Made by a program: the position numbers and the translations under genes
Notes under the pieces: model-generated
What the model saw: only the letters and a program-made list of their open reading frames with translations
The model's database searches: none
Told to the model about the DNA's origin: nothing
Part shown: in pieces, positions 20,990-31,161 of the stretch
How positions within the stretch are numbered: position 1 is the stretch's first letter
Layout of the letters: every line of letters starts with the position of its first letter
DNA from: Blepharisma japonicum
Lineage: Eukaryota > Ciliophora > Heterotrichea > Heterotrichida > Blepharismidae
NCBI GenBank assembly: GCA_949751835.1
Contig: CATKHK010000001.1
Span: 744,001 to 808,000 of the forward strand
Direction: 5' to 3'
Length of the DNA stretch: 64,000 nt

Positions 20990-22633
20990 TTAATAGTACC
21001 CTAAACTTCTTGCTGGTTTTTGCTCTTTTTCTTTTGAAGTTGATAAAGAAGTTGAAAGCTCTTCTAAACCTAATAAAGCGTCTTCTAGATTTCTTGGTTT
21101 TTCTACCTTCTGCTGAGTTTGGGGAGCTTGAGATTGCACAAGAGAGGGGCTAAGCTTAAGTTGGCTTATAGAAACCCCAGAAGTAGTATCTAAATTGTGA
21201 GAGACCTTTATATTAGATTTTGCAGGAGACAGCTGTTGAGATGGCTGCACATTAGAAGGTTGAATATTACTGGGCTGTGGTAAAGGCTGAAACAGATCTG
21301 GCATATTGTGATTAGATGGAATTGTTGGCTGTGTTTGGATATTCTGTGAAATAGAAACTGATGGAAAGTCTGGGATTATTGGAGCTGATTGGAATTTTGG
21401 GTTTTGAGGAAGATTTTGGGATTGAGGATTAAGAGATAAATTAGAAATTTCTTGCTCCCAGCTTGACTTAGGAGCTGATGGAGGAGATTTTGTATTTAAG
21501 TTTGTAAATAAGCTTCCTTGCTGCTTTGAAGGAGAAATTACTTGCTTTTGAGTTGTCTGAGGAATTGGCTGAAATATATTTGTTTGTACTCTTGTAGGAG
21601 GAGGTTTGTTAATTGGTTGGAAAATTTCGCCAATTGGTTTTTTTGGTTCCTGTGGAGTAATAGGAGGGAAATTGTGGTTCCCTGCTTGTGGTTTTTGGAA
21701 ATGAGTTGGAATAGGCTGAAAAATATCGTTTGTTTTTTGGAATGGCGGCTCATTACTAAAATTCCCTTGAAAGTTGCTATCTGCTATCAAATCACTTTGC
21801 ATTTGCTGATTCTCTTCTTCGTCTTGAATTAATTCAACCTCATTCACAGCAGTTCTATGCTGGTACTGATCTGATCTTCGTGCAGGTATAGGAGCAAAAA
21901 TATCACGGGATGGTTGACCTTGACTATCTTGCACTGGCCAAGAGTTACCATTTGATGGGATCCTTTGTTCTTGCCTTGGTGGATGGTTTCCTCTATTTTC
22001 ACTTGATATTGCATTATTTCTAGTGTTTCTTTGTCTAACTTCTGCAGCACTGCTTTGATTTCCGAAAATTTGGTCAAATCCTTTATCAGCCCTTTCATTG
22101 GAAGGTGCTTGATAATTTTGGCTTTCATTTCTAGGTTCATATGAATTATATTGCGCTTGTGATGAGGGTGTGTGCCTTTCTGGGAGTCTTGATGTTTCTC
22201 CTCTTTCTTCTTGAAGAATTCCACTATTTGATAAAAGATAGTTGATTTGTCGTGCTTTATCTCTTATAGTGCCTCCTCTTTCAATAATTCCATTTTCCCT
22301 AAAGCTGAATGACTCAAATCCTCTTAAGATGTGTAAGGAGTTTTTCAGCTCACCTACTATTTGGTGGCTTCCTGATAAAAGGAGTATGTGGATCAACCCT
22401 AAAGTTTTATTTATTTTTCTCCATTCTCTATCTGGTGCTCTTAGATTTTCAAAGAGTGATTTCATAATAGTTTCGATATCTGTTCCAGAAGTCGTTCTCT
22501 GTGCAATTGCAAGTTGGACATTTTTTGGTGGGTTGTTGTCGTCGTCTGCTGTGCAGTCTATAATAAGTAGCTCAAGTTCTGATTTGGTTATCCTATTAGT
22601 TAAGTTTGTTGCTACCTTTGCGACACTCTCCAT
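20990..22633 (-). CDS. ENTH-domain (epsin-like) protein with IFQPIP repeats
   Basis: 547 aa, ATG at 22633. Residues 1 to about 140 fit an ENTH domain (TNLTNRITKSELELLIIDCT, REWRKINKTLGLIHILLLSG, RGGTIRDKARQINYLL), the phosphoinositide-binding module of epsins. The tail of about 400 residues is Gln/Pro/Asn-rich and disordered, with repeated short motifs DIFQPIP, EIFQPIN, NIFQPIP, LFQPLP and DIFAPIP. Such short linear motifs in epsins recruit clathrin, AP-2 or EH proteins. The same IFQPI core recurs in the coiled-coil protein at 32749-34977. No intron and no TGA were needed. A frame-2 ORF inside it (21542-21832 plus) is a shadow. Confidence 0.88.
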   Translation of the reverse strand: MESVAKVATNLTNRITKSELELLIIDCTADDDNNPPKNVQLAIAQRTTSGTDIETIMKSLFENLRAPDREWRKINKTLGLIHILLLSGSHQIVGELKNSLHILRGFESFSFRENGIIERGGTIRDKARQINYLLSNSGILQEERGETSRLPERHTPSSQAQYNSYEPRNESQNYQAPSNERADKGFDQIFGNQSSAAEVRQRNTRNNAISSENRGNHPPRQEQRIPSNGNSWPVQDSQGQPSRDIFAPIPARRSDQYQHRTAVNEVELIQDEEENQQMQSDLIADSNFQGNFSNEPPFQKTNDIFQPIPTHFQKPQAGNHNFPPITPQEPKKPIGEIFQPINKPPPTRVQTNIFQPIPQTTQKQVISPSKQQGSLFTNLNTKSPPSAPKSSWEQEISNLSLNPQSQNLPQNPKFQSAPIIPDFPSVSISQNIQTQPTIPSNHNMPDLFQPLPQPSNIQPSNVQPSQQLSPAKSNIKVSHNLDTTSGVSISQLKLSPSLVQSQAPQTQQKVEKPRNLEDALLGLEELSTSLSTSKEKEQKPARSLGYY

Positions 22634-23482
22634 CAATTATTTATATATTACTAAGGAAATATAATATGAATTAAAAATTATTTTCTCTTGAATAATTGTT
22701 AAGCAATTTATTCATTCTAAATTTATTTATTCAAAATAATGATTATCTTAAATTTTAACAAATTAAAAAAATTCCTTAATAGTGGTACAAACTTTGATAT
22801 GCTTTTCAAAGCTGACTTGAGTTTTAAAATGGAGAGCTTGGAGGTAATTTTTATTATCTTGATAAGAGAATTATTATATATTTTAATGCTTTTATTTACT
22901 TCCTAAACATTTTAAATGCTAAATAATACTTAAAATTACTGAGCTAAAAGTTTATGCTGATGAATTAGTATATATAAAATACATGCTTCATAGATAACAC
23001 TTTTATTATGAAATGATTTGAATGCATTCCTTCTTATGTATAATATCTAAAATATAATAATTAAATGGCACAAACATTTAATAAATTAATTATTATTAGT
23101 TGGATGGTGTGTAAATAAATAAATCAAAAGCATGTATCAAAATTAAATAATTAAGAAATATATTATTGAAAATGTATATCAAAGATTAAATATTTTTGCA
23201 ATAGCTTATTGATAAATTTTCTTAATTTTAATCGCCGTTATAAATTCAATTAAATCTCTAACATTATTGACAATTCTTGAAATTTCAATACATAAAATAT
23301 GCAAGGCAAAATGGAGTTCAAAGTTAGCCTTCTCATTGTGGATTTAAATTCAATAAAATATCTCTTTTATAATTCGAATTATACTTTGCAACACTTAATT
23401 TCAGATAAATTATATCTAATACATTTAAAATTTTGGAAACACTCAGAGTTTCCAATCAATTTCTATCAGTTATTTAATAAAC
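22634..23482. other. AT-rich intergenic region between divergent genes
   Basis: Lies between the 5' ends of the ENTH gene (minus) and a coiled-coil gene (plus), so it should hold both promoters. It is strongly AT-rich, with many TTAATAA-type runs. The plus frame starting at 23299 overlaps the next gene's start in another frame and shows no domain; I do not support it. No RNA gene or repeat seen. Confidence 0.6.
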
Positions 23483-25327
23483 ATGAAACAGTCAAGAAAA
23501 CCTCAAGGAAGTTCGAGTATAGATATGTCTCCTGTAGCATTAAGAAAATCTCCTACAAATAAAATTCAAGTTCAGCGAGAACCTAGTCCACCCCAATCTA
23601 TTGAGCGAGAAGAATCTAAAGAAAATTTTGACTTCTGAATTCCCGATCAGGCTCTAGAAATAGAAAATCTAGTAGCTTCCAAACAAAGAACATTAGACTT
23701 ATTAAACCCTAAAACTGAGCATTTAGATCAAGATCTCCAGCTACAGCTCGAAGCCAGAGACAAACACATAAATGAGCTCAACAAAACAATTTTGTCACTA
23801 AGAACTAGCCTAAAGCTAAAAGACGAAAAAATGAAGCAAGCCAAAGAATTAGCCTCGGAAACAAAGCGACTTGAAGAAGAGCTTGCCAATGAACGAAATC
23901 TAAGGCTAAATGAAGAAAAAAAGTACTATGATTTAAAGCGTGATTTTGAAAAAGCCACTGAGGCTTGAAAAGACGAAAGAGATTCCCTTCAGCTTCTTCA
24001 AGAAGCAGTTACTGAAGAACTTGAAGGATGTAAAGCTCAAGTTGCAAGCAAACAAAACGAAGTAAATTCAATTAAATCCGATATTATTCAGATATCAAAA
24101 ATCGTTGACCAAATGACAACTCTTAATAAAGATCTACATGAGAAAATTGATAAAATGAACGCAGATATGGAAGAAACAAATAAAAGATATTATGAGGCTA
24201 AAGTCAAAGCTGATAATGTAGAGGACTTTGAAAATACCATTGCACAGTATATGTCAGAACAAACGAGGCTACAAAAAAGCAACGCGAAGCTGCTGAGCCA
24301 GCAAGAAGACATGAAAAATTATTTGGAAAATGTAGAGGACTCTTTTAATAAAATTAAATCAATAGAGGACAATATTAAGCAGAAAGTGCAGAGTTTGCCA
24401 GGAATAAAGCCAGATCAAATTGAAGAAGAATTTCAGCAAATTTCTGTTTTCCTTCAAAATATTGGAAAAGGCCTAAACGATGCGAAATCGTCGCTTAAAC
24501 AAAATATGCCAAAAAGTTTTGCCTTAAGCGATAATGAAGAATCTGTAAGAGAAAGAGTTGTACAGCTTGAAGAACAGCTAAAAATCATGAATGATAACAT
24601 GAAAACTGCATTAACCTCTCAAGGGCCACTCCTTAGTCAAGTCGAAGGATTAAATAGCATATTGAAAAAAATGAAATCTGAGTATGACGAAAACACAGCC
24701 AAAATCCGAAAACACGCTGATATAATGAAAGAGCAAAACGACTCATTTAGAGAAAAAATGGATATAGCTAGGCAAGAAATAGAAAAAAAAGAATCAGAAC
24801 TCCAAAAAACCCTGACGAAATTAGCAAACACAAATAACAGAGTTGAAACTTTGCTAAAGAGAGCAAGAGAGCAGTCAGGAAAAGAAGATGAGCTTAAAAG
24901 AGAAATTTTTCAGATAAAAACAAAGCATTCAAGCAATGCCCTTGATAAAAGAGGAAGTAATGGAGCGAATGCTCAAAGAGAATCAAAAATCAAAAAAACT
25001 ATTTATCAGCTGCAGACATTAAGAGAAGAAATTTATAAAAAGGATACAGAAGTAATTGCAAGGCAAAAAGAAATAGCTAAGCTAGAGGCTGAGTTGCAAA
25101 GTAAAAACGAAAATATACAGAAGGCGTTTTCTAAAATGAAAACTGTAGAAGCTGATATTTTAAGTAAAGTCAGCAAAGATTTAGATGAAAAAGATAAGCA
25201 AATTCAGTTGCTGAAAGAAATGCTTAGAGGAGCCGGCTCAGAAGGAAGAATGAAAGAAGGAAAAATGAAAAAGAAAGCAGAATCGTATAGCAGTTATCAG
25301 ACTGAGTCTAGCAAACGCCAGCTTTAA
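23483..25327 (+). CDS. Long coiled-coil protein, 614 aa
   Basis: ATG at 23483 (MKQSRKPQGSS), reading through TGA-Trp codons at 23636 and 23966 into the main frame. After about 70 disordered Ser/Pro-rich residues nearly the whole protein is heptad-repeat alpha helix (Glu/Lys/Gln/Leu), with one break around residues 270-340 (KQKVQSLPGIKPDQIEEEF). A basic Ser-rich tail ends it. Proteins of this shape in ciliates are often basal-body or cytoskeletal, but no orthologue is recognised. Starting at the Met at 24113 would drop 210 residues of equally good coiled coil. Confidence 0.85.
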
Positions 25328-25494
25328 AAATTAATAATTATACATGACTTATGGGTAAAGAAAGCACTGATATAAGTATGCTTAAAAAATATATAAATTA
25401 ATAATTAATTATCTAGCATGCTGATGCAGATCAGCTATATTAAAAGATATCACATAATAGTTTATTAGTTATTTTAGCAATTTATAGCAAATAT

Positions 25495-26622
25495 TTAAAA
25501 CTTATGCCTCCCCATCCCTATATTTCCATTCTGTCTTCCAATCAAGCTTGCTCCGAACTGTCCTAACCCTCCTCCAATTTTTGCTCTGCTTGTCGCTATA
25601 TTTGTAGACGGATTCCTCATTTCTCCAACTCCAATTAAAATTCCTGATCTTGTATGAGGTCCTTCTGATAAATTATGCTGATTTTCAGCAGATAGTGAGT
25701 GCACCCTATTAATTGCAGACTTCGGACCCATATCTACACTTAAAAAGCTGAAGTTTTGCTGTACCCTAATACCTCCAGTAAAGAATGGATGCTGTAAGCA
25801 TTGATCAGCTGATGGTCTATTAGCTGGATCCCACGTAAGAACTTGTTTTATAAAATCAATTGCGTCCGGTGAAGCATTTGGCATTAACTCTTGCAAAGGC
25901 ATAGGAATATACTGAGGGAAGCAGTAACTCAGCTGAGTCGCCAGCCTTTGTCCTTCAGGCCAGTCATTTGGAGTACCTAGCACAGAGCATATGCGATTAA
26001 GTTGATCAACTTCACTAGTCCCTGGAAACAAAGGTCTCATCATATATAGTTCAGCCATAATACAACCAACTGCATATATATCGACTTGTCAGTTATACCT
26101 CCTGCTATGCAGCAAAATTTCTGGAGCCCTATACCATCTGGTCGCTACATAATCTGTATAAGGTGGCTGACTTCTAATTTCTTTTGCAAGCCCATAGTCT
26201 GCTATTTTAAATACCCCTTCACTTACCAAAATATTATCAGGCTTCATATCTCTATGGAAAAAACCGTTCTTATGTATCGCGGAAAGCCCATTCAAGATCT
26301 GCCCAATTATATCTCTCACTTGTATATCAGTACAAGGCGTTCCTTGATCAGTCATCAGTTGGACTACATTTTTCTCGCAAAATTCAAAAATCAAATGCAA
26401 ATCGTCATTGGCTCTTATCACTTCTTTGAGCCTTACTACATTTGCGTGGGTTACCTTTCTCAATGCTTTGATTTCCCTTAACTCCAAACATTCTTCCCAG
26501 CTGTAAAATTTCTTTTTCATTCTCTTGATGGCGACAACTTCATTGGTTCCTTTTACTACAGCTTTGTAAACGGAGCCAAAAGTCCCATCACCTAGAGTTT
26601 TGATAATTTTGTATCGGTCCAT
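25495..26622 (-). CDS. MAK/ICK/MOK-type (RCK) ciliary protein kinase
   Basis: 375 aa, two standard-code fragments joined by TGA-Trp at 26086-26088. The kinase domain (about 1-290) shows LGDGTFGSVYKA, VAIKRMKKKF, HRDMKPDNIL, the DFG position as ADYGLAKE (Tyr instead of Phe), and the activation-loop TDY motif in PPYTDYVATRWYRAPEIL, diagnostic of the RCK family. These kinases act in cilia and control ciliary length and intraflagellar transport (LF4 in Chlamydomonas). The C-terminal tail is short, about 80 residues, rich in Gly, Asn and Ser. The TDY motif makes the family call strong. Confidence 0.92.
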
Positions 26623-26740
26623 TTCGGCAACTTATTGTTATAATAAAGATCATATCATTAATTTAAAATTACTTAAACAAATGGTTAATGGCATGATAAT
26701 CTGGGATCTCTTAGTAGGTAAACCCAAGCCTATGTTAATT

Positions 26741-28204
26741 TTACTGGTTTTCAAGCTCAGGGTAGGTTTTCACTAGTTTGGAATAAATTCTTTTCCCAAA
26801 TGGACTTCGTTTTAATTCTTCTAATAATAATTTCACTTCTTTTAGCATTTTTTTCAGCAACTGTGGGGATGCTAAACTTAACGCTCTTTGAACAACTACT
26901 TAGGGATTACCATAGTTTGCGTATTGATCAGAAATCATCTTGGCTAGGTTGTTTGGTTTCCCAATTTCTTGGATCATTGCTTGTTGGATTTCTCCTTTGT
27001 TTTGCTGAAGGCATTTCTCAATTACATTTGATGAAAACTTCTGGGTGGAGAGTTCTTGGATACTCGCCATAAAAATCTGAGCAAGCCTAGCATTAACATC
27101 TGGCCTGTTTAAATCAATAACATACTGCACAACATAATTCCCAAAGGCATCTTGGACCAAAACTACAGCATTTTCAAGAATTTTATCAATCAGCATTTCT
27201 AATTGTTCAGGAGATGCTGCATCAATACACCTTTGGAGTACGCAGCAGCCATGTCTATGTGTCGCTATATCAATTACATTGCTGCTTGCAGAAACATAAA
27301 TAAACTGATTATTTGCAGCTCCAAGAGTATGCAAGCATTTTTGGATGACGTGGTTTCCATTGATATCTTTAATTAAGTCAATCACCCTTTCTTTTAACCC
27401 TTTAACAATGACTTCTATATGAACTGAGCTTGTTGTAGCAATATCAATAAGTTTTTGTACAGCTCTAGTCCCATGGGCACTTAAAGAAATGGTCGAAATT
27501 TTTTCAGAAACATTTTGAATGATCATCCCTAATATTGGCTCCTCACAAACCTCAATAAGCTTTTGGAATAAATAGTTCCCAAAAGGATCCAGCATTAAAT
27601 CACTTATATTGGCTGCAATTTGGTCATATATGGTTTGCAAGGTAAAAGGGTTCCTTTCTTCCAGTTTTTTTTGTAGCAGCCTGCATCCGAACTGGTCTTT
27701 TGCCATTTCTAAAGCTTGGGTGTAGATGTGCTGAGGGGTGAACTGGGAGTAGTTTGAATAGTACTCAGGAGGGAAATGATTATTGAAATCAGTCATCCCA
27801 GAGCTAAAGGGATTAAAATACCCATTCTTGGCTGGTTGCTCTTCATCTTTTATGCATTGATCGACGATATCGTTTACTAAATGGCTTGTTGATAACGTAG
27901 ATGGCTGATTTTCGTCATAATCTGAAAGGGATGAGTAGGCTCTTGGCTTGGAATCGAGCGATTGGGACTTGTCTTGAGATGAAGTGTCACTAAACTGAGT
28001 AGAAAGGGTGTATTTGTCGTCTGGGCTCTCAGATTTTTCTTTGATTGAGCGTATGTTCCAAATGTCTGAAAAGGCTGATGAATACTCTGAAGCCATTGGG
28101 AATGCAAAGAGCATATTCGAGTCCAGCGATGGTGGAGCAGAAATTGATCTATGAAGGGCCACTTCGCCTGGATCAAGAAACGGTGGGCTATAAGGAACAG
28201 ACAT
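26741..28204 (-). CDS. Pumilio/PUF RNA-binding protein (two exons)
   Basis: 482 aa; exons 26911-28204 and 26741-26895. The N-terminal about 135 residues are disordered. Eight PUF repeats follow, recognisable by their helix-2 motifs: DQFGCRLLQKKL, DPFGNYLFQKLI, SAHGTRAVQKLI, DINGNHVIQKCL, HRHGCCVLQRCI, DAFGNYVVQYVI, QKFSSNVIEKCL and DQYANYVVQRAL. Without splicing the last repeat would end at DQYANYGNP, losing its RNA-contact helix; removing a 15-nt intron restores YVVQRALSLASPQ and a capping helix RSPFGKRIYSKL. PUF proteins bind 3'UTR elements and repress or localise mRNAs. Repeat completeness confirms the intron. Confidence 0.95.
26896..26910 (-). other. 15-nt intron in Pumilio gene (phase 1)
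   Basis: GTAATCCCTAAGTAG, A at position 10, phase 1 (splits a Val codon). Supported by restoration of the eighth PUF repeat. It is the only phase-1 intron found here and was detectable only because it has an internal TAA. Confidence 0.93.
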
Positions 28205-28598
28205 TATTACCTTTCTTAACTAACAGAATATTCGATTTTAGGGTTTAATGGAGCTTTTTTGAATTTTTGTCAGTACGAATTCAGAAATTATTAGCAGATT
28301 AGCAGAAAGATAGGATATGACCCTACTAAAATTGGTAGTTTAAAAATTTTATTAAATAAAATTAATAATCTTATGCAAAATCAAAGCATTGAAAATGATG
28401 AACTAAAAGAAATTAAAATTTAATGGGTATGGAACTGTAAAAGTGATTTTTAGAATTAACTATAAACATTTAAAAATATTGTTTAGTAAATGGTTGTGAT
28501 CAGAATTAGACATATTTGCTTATCAAAATAAATATTTATTTAAATTTGAAAGTGTTTACGGTTGCATCGTTCTTTATTTGTATAGCTCTCAGCATAAA
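28205..28598. other. Intergenic, no feature seen
   Basis: AT-rich stretch upstream of the Pumilio start and beyond the 3' end of the small minus-strand gene. No open frame with domain content on either strand and no RNA gene recognised. Confidence 0.6.
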
Positions 28599-28877
28599 CT
28601 ACTTATTGAATAGATCTTCACTTATGCTCTCTATATTTACATAATTTAGAGTATTCTCTACAATGTAAAAAAATATTTCAAGCAAGTATTGCAAGAATAA
28701 TTTGATTTCTTTAGCAAAGACAATCAGCCCGTTCAATTTTATCTGAAATTCTTCTAGCACAGCTAAGCCATCTATTTCGCTTTTAATTCTTAAATCCAAT
28801 AGTCTTAAAATTAATTTCAAAGCCTTAGTATAATCAAAAAATAAAACAATATAAATTGCTTTTGGATAAAATCCCAT
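28599..28877 (-). CDS. Hypothetical protein, 92 aa
   Basis: MGFYPKAIYIVLFFDYTKALKLIL, ending TAG. Strongly helical and hydrophobic, Leu/Ile-rich, with repeated amphipathic segments (LKLILRLLDLRIK, QYLLEIFFYIVE); no recognised domain and no clear transmembrane segment of standard length. Its start codon is 41 bp from that of the next gene on the other strand, the spacing seen for other divergent pairs in this window, which supports it. No homologue recognised. Confidence 0.5.
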   Translation of the reverse strand: MGFYPKAIYIVLFFDYTKALKLILRLLDLRIKSEIDGLAVLEEFQIKLNGLIVFAKEIKLFLQYLLEIFFYIVENTLNYVNIESISEDLFNK

Positions 28878-28918
28878 TTTATTGATATTTTTTGAGGTTC
28901 AATTTTAGGAATAATAAA

Positions 28919-29338
28919 ATGTTTTTACGCAGATTCTTTTCAAAAAAGATAAAGATACCTGCATACAATGTCCGCCAAAGGCAAACATATCAGCCTATAG
29001 AAAAGGGGTTTATGGAGCCTAAAGAATATTCAACGATCTCAACAGATTTTATGAACAGAATTTTCTCTTCATTAAAAGAGATGCTGGAGGACAACCCGAC
29101 TGCTAAATTGCAATGAATTGATAACGGACTGAAGCTAGAAGACACAAATTTTCTCCTAGAAGTAACAAAAGACCCAAAGAATCAAGAAATTCATTTGATG
29201 GTCGGAGACAGTGTAACACACAGCTATTCCTTTGACAAAAATAATGAAAGATGAATTAGCAATCGAGATGGACACTTAATCGATGAATTGATCTCAAGAG
29301 AAATTTCACAAAAATTCAAAGGGTACTTAAATCTTTAA
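28919..29338 (+). CDS. Small probable mitochondrial protein, 139 aa (frataxin-like at most weakly)
   Basis: I chose ATG 28919 because it begins MFLRRFFSKKIKIP, an amphipathic Arg/Lys/Phe presequence typical of mitochondrial import; an in-frame upstream Met at 28892 would bury it. Two TGA codons (29114 and 29252) are Trp. The mature part alternates an initial helix (TDFMNRIFSSLKEMLED) with strands and ends WISNRDGHLIDELISREISQKF. That end recalls the W..s.DG..L..LL..E of frataxins, but the iron-binding QIWLSSP strand is absent, so a frataxin assignment is not supported; treat it as an unidentified mitochondrial protein. Confidence 0.7.
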
Positions 29339-29428
29339 TTAAGCTAAATTCTCAGTTGTTTATTAAGCTACTTACTATCTAATGTGCTTAATATATATTG
29401 CTTAAATATTCGAATTTTCGCGATCTAA

Positions 29429-29894
29429 ATGGAATCTGGACAGTTATCAAATGTTGAACCTAAAGTATCTGCCTTAGAAGAAAGAGCTGAGGTACAAAGC
29501 AGAATCGCAAACTCAATATCAGAATTCAAAAGCACTTTAGAAAGCATGAAACAACGCAGAAATGAAAGCCAAGAAGAAAAACAAAGGAAATTAGAAGAAA
29601 AGAAAAAGCAAAAAAGAACACAAAAGCTTTTTTCTACGAAGATTGATGGTTTGAAGAAAAAGAAAGATTTTCTAGGAACTGTGGCATCGCAGTAAGGATA
29701 AATTAGAGAAATATTTTCAAAGACTACGTTTTTGGAGCATGGACCACTATTTACAGCACATGAAAAAGATATGATTACTTCTCCTGTAAAAATCTTCGAA
29801 AAAGGACATAAATGGGTACCAACTGATGATGTAAGTTAATATTTAGAGGCATGTATATTTTGAAACAACTTTAAGGGCAAAAGAAGGAAAATAG
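29429..29894 (+). CDS. Small three-exon protein, 144 aa, unidentified
   Basis: Exons 29429-29691, 29707-29830 and 29847-29894, separated by introns of 15 and 16 nt. The N-terminal about 80 residues are charged coiled coil (SEFKSTLESMKQRRNESQEEK). The spliced C-terminus (EIFSKTTFLEHGPLF, MITSPVKIFEKGHKWVPTDD, HVYFETTLRAKEGK) is compact and looks conserved in style. Unspliced, the frame would stop at once after VASQ. If only the second intron is retained the protein ends TDDVS. Function unknown. Confidence 0.75.
29692..29706 (+). other. 15-nt intron
   Basis: GTAAGGATAAATTAG, phase 2, A at position 10; retention gives TAA at once. Joins VAS-Q-EIFSK. Confidence 0.88.
29831..29846 (+). other. 16-nt intron
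   Basis: GTAAGTTAATATTTAG, phase 0, A six bases from the 3' end as in the 15-nt introns. It is the only 16-nt intron found; retention gives GTA AGT TAA. Confidence 0.8.
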
Positions 29895-30133
29895 TTCTTG
29901 CTGTTCGTTAAATAGCTTAACAATAAAATAAATATATTTAATTTTTCAATCAATATAATTAATTATAAGTTGCAATAATTTGACTTATTACTCAATAAAA
30001 TAAAGCCAATACTTTTATATCTATTTCTTTATAATATAAACATTAATAATAAAAGTTTAATTAATCACTTATTTAGAAATCAATTGATTTTTCATGCAAT
30101 TTAGATTGTTTGCTTACATTGATAATAAATAAA

Positions 30134-31051
30134 ATGGGAAATAAAAATTCAAAAACAAAAGAATTGGTGAATGGACTCTGCAAAAATGACATAACATCTC
30201 TAAGTATCACTTTGAAAGCCTTTAAATCTTTAGATTTCTTACTTGATATTCCAAATGATTTAAGAGAAAAATTTAATATTCCTTATTATTGGCACCCTTC
30301 TCCCCTGCACTTGATTTGCTATTTAAAAAATTATGATTTGCTAGAATTTTTATTTGAAGCATTTGAGCATATTGATTTAAATATCCAAGACAACAATGGC
30401 TATACACCATTGATGAGTTCTATTCGTAAAGAAGATATTTATTTTTGTGAAAGGTTGCTAGAATGTGGAGCATTGCACACTACCAATAACCAATTTGACA
30501 ATGGAGATTCTCCTCTACATTATGCATGTGACATTGGCAATATAAACATTGCTAAATTACTTCTTGACTATGGAGCAATCATAGATATTCCAAATGCTTT
30601 AAAAATTACACCTCTCATGTATGCAGTTCAAAAAGAACACTGGAAGCTTGTTAAAGTTTTGTTATCATATAATTCAGATCCAACTATTAAAGATTCTTAT
30701 GGAGACACAGCATTACATTGGGCAATTAAAAAAAAGGCAAAAAAAGAAATTATTGACGAATTGATACGAGGCAGAGATTTAACTGAATTATTATATGATA
30801 AAAATGAAGAAGGCATTACTTTGACCCAGTTATGAAGAATAAACATGCCTGACGAAGAACCCTTATTTTTAAATCGATCAAATACCTCCGAAACAGTTAC
30901 TGACCGAACTGCATCATTTGAAAAGTTTGAAGAAGAAGAAGAGCACCCAATTAAATTTGAGCCAAATCAAAAGCCAAATATTGTGTTGAAAAGTGTTGGA
31001 AAAATTATTGATTTTTTTATTACTGATGAATTATCATGGACAAATAATTAA
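30134..31051 (+). CDS. Ankyrin-repeat protein, possibly N-myristoylated
   Basis: 305 aa from ATG 30134; frame continues across TGA-Trp at 30833-30835. The N-terminus MGNKNSK fits the myristoylation consensus (Gly2, Ser6), so membrane attachment is plausible. Four to five ankyrin repeats at about residues 45-215 (NNGYTPLMSSIRKED, NGDSPLHYACDIGNINIAKLLLDYGA, KITPLMYAVQKEHWKLVKVLLSYNS, YGDTALHWAIKKK). The C-terminal about 70 residues are acidic and disordered. An upstream non-ATG start at 30110 would remove the Gly2 signal and is not favoured. Confidence 0.88.
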
Positions 31052-31161
31052 GTTCAATATAAAAGGATAGCCAAAGCTTATAAGATTATTAAATAATGCT
31101 AAAATGAATAAGATATAAGCAGCCTTTTGAAAGGCTAATATATAATTTTCTCATATTTTAA

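Noticed and set aside
23299-23562. 87-aa plus ORF beginning MQGKMEFKVSLL.
   Set aside because: It overlaps the well-supported start of the coiled-coil gene at 23483 in another frame, has no domain and no homologous look.
26800-27072. Plus ORF starting MDFVLILLIIISLLLAFF, resembling a membrane protein.
   Set aside because: It is antisense to the second exon, intron and first-exon end of the Pumilio gene, whose eighth repeat is restored by splicing.
28919-29338. Frataxin identity for the small mitochondrial-type protein.
   Set aside because: Only the helix ends and the W..xDG..L..L pattern are similar; the diagnostic QIWLSSP strand is missing.
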